The position numbers were made by a program, and so were the translations under genes. A DNA stretch of 11,842 nucleotides from Alistipes sp. CAG:831 (GTDB lineage Bacteria; Bacteroidota; Bacteroidia; Bacteroidales; UBA932): NCBI GenBank assembly GCA_000432775.1, contig HF990370.1, positions 1 to 11,842 on the forward strand, given 5' to 3'. Below the pieces are notes generated by a model. That model saw only the letters and a program-made list of their open reading frames with translations, ran no database searches and had not been told where the DNA came from. Shown piece after piece: positions 6,572 to 11,842 of this stretch; positions within the stretch are counted from its first letter, which is position 1; the number at the start of each line of letters is the position of its first letter.

Positions 6572-8521
6572 ATGAAGAAAAATTTACTGACTACGATTCT
6601 GGCTGCGGTGGGACTCTCGTCCCTTGCTTCGGCAGCCACTACCCAGGAGGGACTGCGCGTGGAGCCGCCCTGCTGGTGGACGGGTATGGAGACCCCTCTG
6701 ACCCTGATGCTGCACGCTCCCGGACTTTCGGGCGCGGGTGTGTCCGTGGACTCTGACGGGATTACGGTGAAAGCCGTGCATTATGCCGAGAGCCCGAACT
6801 ATCTGTTCGTGGACCTGGAGATCGCCGACAACCTGACTCCCGGGGAGTATACATTTACCATCAACTATCCCGACGGGAAGACCGAGACATTTGCCTACAG
6901 CATAGGCGAGCGCAGGGAAGGCTCCCGCGAGAGGGTGGGCTTCGGCCCTTCCGACGTGGTGTACCTGCTCATGCCGGACCGTTTCGCCAACGGAGACAAG
7001 AAGAACGATTCTTCGCCCCTGACCGCCGAGAAAGGCAACCGCAAGCTGCCGGGCGGGCGTCACGGCGGTGACCTGCAGGGTATCATGGATCATCTGGACT
7101 ATCTGGCCGACCTCGGTATCACAGCTATCTGGCCTACGCCCATCACCCTCGACAACGAGCCGACCTATTCCTACCACGGCTACGCCTGCGCGGACTATTA
7201 TCAGATAGACCCCCGTTACGGCTCCAACGAACTTTACCGCTCCCTCGTGGCAGCCGCCCATGAGAAAGGCATCAAGTTCATCCAGGACATCGTGCCCAAC
7301 CACAGCGGCACCGCCCACTGGTGGTACAACGACCTGCCTTTCCAGGACTGGATTCACCAGCATCCTACGTTTACACGCTCCAACTATGCCATGTCCGGAC
7401 ATTCCGACCCTCATGCGGCTCAGACTGATCTGGATGCATGCGTGACCGGCTGGTTCGATACCTCGATGCCGGACATGAACCTGAGCAATCCCTATTGCCT
7501 CCAGTATTACATCCAGCTGGCAGTGTGGTGGATAGAGTACGCTGACCTGGACGGTATCCGCGTGGACACCTATCCCTACACCCGCAAGGAGGATATCTCG
7601 GCCTGGACTGCCGGTATCCTGAAGGAGTTCCCCAACTTTACCCTCGTGGGCGAGTGCTGGTTCCACAACACACAGCAGATAGCCTACTGGGAGGGCTGCA
7701 GGACAGCTGACGGCGGCTTCAAGACCAATGCCGACGGCTACACCTCGCACCTGCCCATGGTGATGGACTTCGCCCTGACAGACGCTCTGACTGAGGCTTT
7801 CGTGCAGAATGACAATTTAGGTTACGATGACGGCATCAAGCGCGTGTACAACTCAGTGTCCCTCGATTTTGCCTACTACAATCCCTACAACCTCCTGACC
7901 TTCATAACCAATCACGATATGGAGCGTCCGGCCATCCGCTTCGGTACCTACAAGGATCCGGACGAGACCGTGCTGGCGAGGATGAAGAATGCGACCACTC
8001 TGCTGCTGACCATGCGCGGCGTGCCCCAGTGGTACTACGGTGACGAGATCCTGATGCACGGACCCGAGGAAATGGTGGGCAAGGGTGATGCCTGGTGGAG
8101 GACCGACTTCCCCGGCGGCTGGCCCGGTGACAAGGTCAATGCCTTCACATCTGCTGGACGCACTGCACTGCAGAATGAGATGTTCGACCACACCCGCACC
8201 CTGATGCAGTGGAGGAAGACCTCGCCGGCTGTCACCGCCGGCAAGCTGAAACACTTCATGCCGTTCGGCGACCTGGTGAATACCTACGTGTATTTCCGCT
8301 ATACTCCCGACTTCAAGGATCTGGTGATGGTGGTCATCAACAACGGAGTGGAGCCTGTCTCCCTCGACTGGGCACACTACGCCGAGATCTTCGATGCTGC
8401 AGCGGCGGCTCTCGGCACCGACAGCTTTACGGCCACCGACATCCTCTCCGGAGCGACTGTGTCCCGCAGCACCGAGCCTTTAGCCGTGCCCGGCATGACC
8501 TCCCTCGTCCTCCAGTTCTAA
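6572..8521 (+). CDS. susA: SusA-like periplasmic neopullulanase/cyclomaltodextrinase (GH13)
   Basis: This enzyme cleaves maltooligosaccharides, cyclodextrins or pullulan fragments in the periplasm, feeding the GH97 glucosidase. It has a type I signal peptide with likely cleavage after Ala21 (ASA|ATT). Residues about 25-112 form an Ig-like N-terminal domain of the cyclomaltodextrinase type (EPPCWWTGM start). The catalytic barrel starts at VVYLLMPDRFANGD and bears DIVPNH (Asp239-His244), GIRVDTYPY with nucleophile Asp332 and Arg330, GECW with Glu361, and TNHDMER with Asp449. The segment from about 560 to 649 is a beta-rich C-terminal domain ending in LVLQF. Its 649 residues are somewhat more than the roughly 617 I recall for SusA. 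The ATG at 6572 is the only start that gives a signal peptide. It is the last gene of the starch cluster and is followed by a strong terminator. Whether it prefers pullulan, cyclodextrin or linear oligosaccharides cannot be told here. Confidence 0.93.
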   Translation: MKKNLLTTILAAVGLSSLASAATTQEGLRVEPPCWWTGMETPLTLMLHAPGLSGAGVSVDSDGITVKAVHYAESPNYLFVDLEIADNLTPGEYTFTINYPDGKTETFAYSIGERREGSRERVGFGPSDVVYLLMPDRFANGDKKNDSSPLTAEKGNRKLPGGRHGGDLQGIMDHLDYLADLGITAIWPTPITLDNEPTYSYHGYACADYYQIDPRYGSNELYRSLVAAAHEKGIKFIQDIVPNHSGTAHWWYNDLPFQDWIHQHPTFTRSNYAMSGHSDPHAAQTDLDACVTGWFDTSMPDMNLSNPYCLQYYIQLAVWWIEYADLDGIRVDTYPYTRKEDISAWTAGILKEFPNFTLVGECWFHNTQQIAYWEGCRTADGGFKTNADGYTSHLPMVMDFALTDALTEAFVQNDNLGYDDGIKRVYNSVSLDFAYYNPYNLLTFITNHDMERPAIRFGTYKDPDETVLARMKNATTLLLTMRGVPQWYYGDEILMHGPEEMVGKGDAWWRTDFPGGWPGDKVNAFTSAGRTALQNEMFDHTRTLMQWRKTSPAVTAGKLKHFMPFGDLVNTYVYFRYTPDFKDLVMVVINNGVEPVSLDWAHYAEIFDAAAAALGTDSFTATDILSGATVSRSTEPLAVPGMTSLVLQF

Positions 8522-8538
8522 CCCCGGACTGCTTCACC

Positions 8539-8600
8539 GACAACGGGAAAGAGAACCGTAAACCTGCGAGGGACGGCTCTCTCTCCCGTTGTCTTTTATA
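8539..8600 (+). terminator. Rho-independent terminator of the starch gene cluster
   Basis: Two 21-base arms at 8539-8559 and 8573-8593 pair at all but two positions (GACAACGGGA facing TCCCGTTGTC at the base), closing a 13-base loop. TTTTAT follows directly and a second T-run comes at 8602-8608. It lies 18 bases after the susA-like stop codon. Confidence 0.9.
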
Positions 8601-8642
8601 TGCTTTTTATCGTGATGAGGCTCGTGGCTGCATGATATTTCC

Positions 8643-8650
8643 TATCTTTG
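8643..8650 (+). promoter_or_regulatory. Bacteroidetes -7 promoter element for the RhuM gene
   Basis: TATCTTTG matches the Bacteroidetes -7 consensus TAnnTTTG exactly and sits 24 bases before the ATG at 8675. No clear -33 TTTG is seen. The element includes the TTG at 8648 that would otherwise be a possible start codon, which supports the later ATG as the true start. Confidence 0.6.
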
Positions 8651-8674
8651 CGTAGACGTGAAACAGAAGACCGA

Positions 8675-9694
8675 ATGACGACAGATTCTAAAGGAAATAT
8701 ACTTCTCTACCAGACAGAGGACGGGCTGACAAAGATAGAAGTAACACTCGCAGATGACAATGTGTGGCTTACTGCCGACCAGATGGCAGAGCTGTTCCAG
8801 CGCAACAAATCTACCATATCGAGACATATCAGGAATGTGTTTGAGTCGGGAGAACTTAAACCGGAAGTGGTAGTTGCATTTTTTGCAACAACCACGCAGC
8901 ATGGAGCCGTAAAAGGGAAGACGCAAACTCACACAACAGCTTACTACAGCCTCGACATGATTATCAGCATAGGCTACCGTGTCAACTCCCACCGAGGTGT
9001 CCAGTTCCGCATCTGGGCCACTCAGGTGCTGAGGGAGTACCTGGTAAAGGGATTTGCCATGAATGACGACTTATTGAAGCGGGCAGGAGGAGGCAACTAT
9101 TTCGATGAGCTTCTGAGCCGCATCCGGGACATACGCTCGTCGGAGAAGGTTTTCTACCGCAAAGTGTTGGAGATATATGCTCTAAGTATAGATTATGACC
9201 CGCGGGCGGAGGCCACGCAGAAATTTTTCAGGACCGTACAGAACAAAATGCACTATTCGGCTCATGGTCATACGGCGGCGGAAGTTATCTATCAGAGAGC
9301 GGATGCCGGTAAGGATTTCATGGGCTTGACTTCCTGGTCAGGAGGATTCCCAAAACGCAGCGATGCGGAAATAGCTAAAAACTACCTGTCTTCCGATGAA
9401 CTGGACACACTGAACCGCATCGTCAGCCTGTATCTTGACTTTGCGGAACTTCAGGCGCAGTCGCACCGGCCGATGTATATGAGGGACTGGATTCAGAAGC
9501 TGGATGATTTCCTGAAACTGTCCGGCAAAGAACTTTTGGCCCATGCAGGGACTGTCTCAGCGGAACTTGCCAAACAGAAAGCCAATCAGGAATATGACAA
9601 GTTCAGGCAGCGCACCCAGTATGAACTTTCTCCTGTGGAAATCCATTTTCTGGAAAATTTTGAGAAAGAGCAGAAAAGGTTGAAGGAAAAATAA
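8675..9694 (+). CDS. rhuM: RhuM family protein (Virulence_RhuM)
   Basis: This 339-residue protein belongs to the RhuM family, first named from a Salmonella pathogenicity-island gene; its biochemical function is not known. Residues about 31-55 (WLTADQMAELFQRNKSTISRHI) resemble a helix-turn-helix, suggesting DNA binding. The C-terminal half has features I recall as typical of the family: EKVFYRKVLEIYA, FFRTVQNKMHYSAHGHTAAE, MGLTSW, AKNYLSSDELDTLNRIVSLYLDFAE and MYMRDWIQKLDDFL. The tail is charged and probably helical (KANQEYDKFRQR, EKEQKRLKEK). ATG 8675 is preferred over TTG 8648, which lies inside a promoter motif. The gene stands alone between two terminators, and its base composition is visibly more AT-rich than the starch genes, which fits horizontal transfer. 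No integrase, repeats or partner toxin/antitoxin gene is seen beside it. The family call is firm; any role in defence or virulence is inference. Confidence 0.92.
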   Translation: MTTDSKGNILLYQTEDGLTKIEVTLADDNVWLTADQMAELFQRNKSTISRHIRNVFESGELKPEVVVAFFATTTQHGAVKGKTQTHTTAYYSLDMIISIGYRVNSHRGVQFRIWATQVLREYLVKGFAMNDDLLKRAGGGNYFDELLSRIRDIRSSEKVFYRKVLEIYALSIDYDPRAEATQKFFRTVQNKMHYSAHGHTAAEVIYQRADAGKDFMGLTSWSGGFPKRSDAEIAKNYLSSDELDTLNRIVSLYLDFAELQAQSHRPMYMRDWIQKLDDFLKLSGKELLAHAGTVSAELAKQKANQEYDKFRQRTQYELSPVEIHFLENFEKEQKRLKEK

Positions 9695-9734
9695 AAGGCG
9701 CATGCACGGCTGCGGTGGCCGGGGCATACGCCTT
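9695..9734 (-). terminator. Terminator hairpin of the reverse-strand operon
   Basis: AAGGCGCATGC at 9695-9705 pairs with GCATACGCCTT at 9724-9734 with one mismatch, and an inner CGGC/GCCG pair (9707-9710 with 9718-9721) strengthens it. On the minus strand the hairpin is followed by TTTTATTTTT, a good terminator tail, formed from the A-rich last codons of the RhuM gene. On the plus strand the tail is poor (CTGTTGT), so it would be weak for RhuM. Confidence 0.75.
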
Positions 9735-9851
9735 CTGTTGTGCGGCTGGGTCAGGCCTGGCTGCTAGTAATAGGTGACGGTGACTTTATAGACGGCAGTG
9801 TCTGTGACTTTGTTGGCGGTATGCCGGATGAGTCTGTGTGAGATTTACCGG
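9735..9851 (-). other. 3' region between the lipoprotein stop and the terminator, with an out-of-frame coding-like remnant
   Basis: Reading on the minus strand after the lipoprotein's TAG, the +1 frame is open from 9844 to a TAG at 9766-9764 and ends in KVTDTAVYKVTVTYY. That stop is 29 bases before the terminator hairpin, a more usual distance than the annotated stop. The stretch could be the displaced end of the lipoprotein gene or plain untranslated sequence. I see no gene of its own here. Confidence 0.3.
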
Positions 9852-10976
9852 CTACCGGCTTCTGACTTTGTAGTGCGTACGGGCCAGAGGGGAGGGTACC
9901 GGACGATGGTGGCGGAGATTGTCAGCAGAGGCTCCGGCCATGGACGCGGATGCGCGCATCAGGTTCAGGGGACCGTTGTAGTTGCCGGTAATCTCGTAGC
10001 CGCGGTCGGTGTGGAATACGTACATGACATTGTATTCCAAATTGGCGGAGTTCATGATATAGAGGCTGCCCTCGGTGATGAATCCAAGGTAGGCGTTGTC
10101 GCTGGTGTCGTAGTTCTCGACTATAGTCCCGACAATCAAATCGTTTATATCGTTGATTACTTCGCCAGGACTGAGGGTGAGGTCCTGTTTCCCCCACTCG
10201 GAGGAGATGTTGTACGTGCCTGCAGGGATGCGTCCGTCGTCGGTGAGCTTCATGTAGCAGTCGATGTTGAGGATACTGCCGGGAGGCACTGCGTAGCCTT
10301 CGTTGTCCAGTTCCATGTCGGTGAAAGACAAGATGACGTTGGAGATGCCGTCGGCGAGGCCATCCATGTTGTCGTACAGGGTGGCGTTGGCGGCATGGGC
10401 CTGGATGTTCAGGTCCTGTGCCAGCTGCTGGAATCCGTTTATGATACCCTGTGAACGGTCCGAAATCTCTACAGGTCCTACGTAGTGGACATAATGTGTC
10501 ATGCCGGCCATGTCGGTGAGTTCGGCCTCAATCTCGTAGTAGCCCCGGTCATCTCCGTTGATCCTGAGAATGCCGTTGCTGAAGCCCAACTCGATGTGGT
10601 CTCCGTAGCGGTCACTTCCGGTATAGTATGAGTAATCCGGGGTAAATGTGCCTATGGCAGTGGCTCCACGGACTCCCAGCGTGTAAGTGCCTGAAGGGAG
10701 GGAAATCTCTCCGTTCCTGTCGGGTGTACCCTGTGTGGAGAAAATATCGAAATAGTAGTATGATGTGCCGGGTCCCTGTTGCTCATTCCCGTCTGTGGCG
10801 TTGGTCAGGCAGATGTAGTAGTTGTACTCTCCCTGTACGCCTATGCCTCCGTTATACTCACCGTATAACTCGAATGTCTCTGTGTAATAATCGTAACTAT
10901 CACCGTCGATGTTGCACGATGCGAGAGCCGTCACGGACAGCAGAAGTATCAGGTAAAGTGTCAGATGATTTTTCAT
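9852..10976 (-). CDS. Two-repeat lipoprotein of unknown function
   Basis: This 374-residue protein has a clear lipoprotein signal (L-A-S-C, Cys21) followed by acidic residues (NIDGD), a pattern seen in surface lipoproteins of Bacteroidetes. It consists of two related beta-rich repeats. Repeat A (about 40-171) has YNYYICLTN, LPSGTYTL (93-100), GILRI (135-139) and YVGPVEI (165-171). Repeat B (about 205-339) has the matching ISNVILSFTD, IPAGTYNI (250-257), GSLYI (303-307) and YNGPLNL (333-339). The last 25 residues of each (Tyr147-Ile171 and Tyr315-Leu339) align without gaps, with shared Tyr, Gly and Gly-Pro. After residue 339 comes a 35-residue tail rich in Arg, His, Ser and Ala that matches neither repeat and may result from a frameshift. 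Its ATG overlaps the TGA of the upstream NamZ-like gene as ATGA, so translation is likely coupled. I do not recognise a named family; such repeats are common in uncharacterised Bacteroidales lipoproteins. Confidence 0.8.
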   Translation of the reverse strand: MKNHLTLYLILLLSVTALASCNIDGDSYDYYTETFELYGEYNGGIGVQGEYNYYICLTNATDGNEQQGPGTSYYYFDIFSTQGTPDRNGEISLPSGTYTLGVRGATAIGTFTPDYSYYTGSDRYGDHIELGFSNGILRINGDDRGYYEIEAELTDMAGMTHYVHYVGPVEISDRSQGIINGFQQLAQDLNIQAHAANATLYDNMDGLADGISNVILSFTDMELDNEGYAVPPGSILNIDCYMKLTDDGRIPAGTYNISSEWGKQDLTLSPGEVINDINDLIVGTIVENYDTSDNAYLGFITEGSLYIMNSANLEYNVMYVFHTDRGYEITGNYNGPLNLMRASASMAGASADNLRHHRPVPSPLARTHYKVRSR

Positions 10977-11842
10977 AGTGCGTAAAGATAGTATTTTTCT
11001 GAGACTTTACGGAATTTTTCTGCAAAATCGTTCCAGATATTGAAGATGTCCTCATATCTGTACCGTTCTCCGAAGGCCTTCCGCACCTCCTCGGAGCCGG
11101 TCACCTTGTCGAACATTTCCAGCCGTGAGGCATCTGCAGCCCCGAACGGGTCGAAGTCCGGCTGCATGTCCGCAATGACCTGCACCGCGTAGAACTGAAT
11201 CTCCGAGAGCCGTGCCGCCCCGAAGTCCGTGATGTAGATCTGCACACCGCCGATCTCCTTGCCTTTCAGCGAGCCGTAGAACGGGGTCGCGTAAATGGGC
11301 CTGAACAGTACTCCCGGCAGATAGAGGGCGTTCATCCGCGAGGCCAACAGGTCCGCGTCCATCCCCGGACAGGCGATCATGCCGAAGGGCAGGGTGTAGC
11401 CCACTCCGATCGAGAGCACCCCGAGCTCTCCGAGAATGCCGGTGGCCGGATAGAGGTAGGCCGCTTCCACCGTCGGGATGTGGGGGGAGGAGGGAACCCA
11501 GAGCAGTCCCGTCGCGTCGAAGTTCATGCTGCGTTTCCATCCTTCCATCCGCACGACATTGAGCCTGCATTTCACTGTAGAATCCCGGCCATCGCTGCCC
11601 TTGACCTTGAGCATCCCCTCCTCGTTGAGCAGGGTTGCCAGCTCTCCGCAGGTGAGGCCGTAGACATAGGGGATATTGTATTGTCCTACGAATGAGATGA
11701 GGGAGTCCTCCACTCCCGGTCCCTCGACCTTCAGGCCTCCGAGGGGGTTGGGACGGTCGAGGATGATCATTTCCACACCTTCCATTGCCGCGACTTTCAT
11801 CACATTGCCCATGGTGCTGATGTAGGTGTAGGAGCGGCAGCC
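10973..11842 (-). CDS. DUF1343 / NamZ-like exo-beta-N-acetylmuramidase (GH171), C-terminal part
   Basis: Only the last 289 codons are in the window; the frame stays open through base 11842 (GCRSYTYIST before the Met at 11812), so that Met is internal. The family is recognised by YTYIST, IILDRPNPLGG followed by VEGP, FVGQYNIPYVYGLTCGELA, GWKR, and SPHIPT in the middle. DUF1343 proteins are now classed as GH171; characterised NamZ enzymes remove N-acetylmuramic acid from the non-reducing end of peptidoglycan chains during cell-wall recycling. Family members are about 380-420 residues, so roughly 100 N-terminal residues, with any signal peptide, lie beyond the window. The end (residues from about LFRPIYATPFYG) is the ancillary C-terminal domain. 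Its TGA overlaps the next gene's ATG by four bases (ATGA). The family call is strong; activity on muropeptides is inferred. Confidence 0.92.
   Translation of the reverse strand, partial: GCRSYTYISTMGNVMKVAAMEGVEMIILDRPNPLGGLKVEGPGVEDSLISFVGQYNIPYVYGLTCGELATLLNEEGMLKVKGSDGRDSTVKCRLNVVRMEGWKRSMNFDATGLLWVPSSPHIPTVEAAYLYPATGILGELGVLSIGVGYTLPFGMIACPGMDADLLASRMNALYLPGVLFRPIYATPFYGSLKGKEIGGVQIYITDFGAARLSEIQFYAVQVIADMQPDFDPFGAADASRLEMFDKVTGSEEVRKAFGERYRYEDIFNIWNDFAEKFRKVSEKYYLYAL

Noticed and set aside
8648..8674. TTG start nine codons earlier for the RhuM gene
   Set aside because: The TTG is the end of a TATCTTTG promoter element, so transcription should begin downstream of it.
8522..9851. Insertion sequence or integron around the RhuM gene
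   Set aside because: I looked for flanking inverted or direct repeats and a transposase or integrase gene and found none; the only inverted repeats are the two terminators.
9798..10454. A 218-codon plus-strand frame opposite the reverse-strand lipoprotein
   Set aside because: The minus-strand product has a signal peptide, lipobox and two internal repeats; the plus-strand product has low-complexity Val/Gly-rich sequence and no family features.
1..11842. tRNA, rRNA or a riboswitch
   Set aside because: No cloverleaf, rRNA-like sequence or known aptamer motif was noticed by eye in the intergenic stretches.

Overview
This window looks like chromosomal DNA from a member of the order Bacteroidales with fairly high GC content (Alistipes/Rikenellaceae- or Muribaculaceae-like; the exact genus cannot be set from the sequence alone). 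The evidence is the set of Sus-type starch enzymes, Bacteroidetes-style lipoprotein signals, two matches to the Bacteroidetes -7 promoter motif TAnnTTTG, and weak or absent Shine-Dalgarno sequences.

Region 1 (74-8521, + strand) is the enzyme end of a starch/alpha-glucan utilization locus. In order it holds: a SusG-like surface alpha-amylase lipoprotein with a probable CBM58-like insert; a small orphan lipoprotein that resembles the N-terminal accessory part of large Bacteroidetes GH13 enzymes but has no catalytic barrel; a SusB-like periplasmic GH97 alpha-glucosidase with the inverting catalytic glutamates conserved; a compact GH13 lipoprotein; and a SusA-like periplasmic neopullulanase/cyclomaltodextrinase. 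The first three genes are packed together (gaps of 1 and 20 bases) and are probably one transcript. The last two follow intergenic gaps of about 160-170 bases with inverted repeats, so they may have their own control. SusC/SusD/SusE homologues and a SusR-like regulator are not in the window; they would be expected to the left. The expected flow is: the surface amylase cuts starch outside the cell, oligosaccharides are imported, and periplasmic GH13 and GH97 enzymes finish them to maltose and glucose. A strong hairpin terminator ends the cluster at about 8539-8600.

Region 2 (8643-9694, + strand) is a single RhuM-family gene with its own promoter motif and visibly lower GC than the starch genes, suggesting a transferred cargo gene.

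Region 3 (complement of 9695-11842) is a separate operon read leftwards: the 3' part of a DUF1343/NamZ-type (GH171) exo-muramidase gene that runs off the window, coupled by an ATGA overlap to a two-repeat lipoprotein of unknown function, and closed by a hairpin terminator that overlaps the RhuM stop codon. The lipoprotein's last 35 residues look unlike the rest and may reflect a frameshifted 3' end.

The points most worth a second look are the orphan GH13 accessory-domain lipoprotein, the three evenly spaced 15-bp palindromes before the susA-like gene, the possibly broken 3' end of the reverse-strand lipoprotein, and the solitary RhuM gene.
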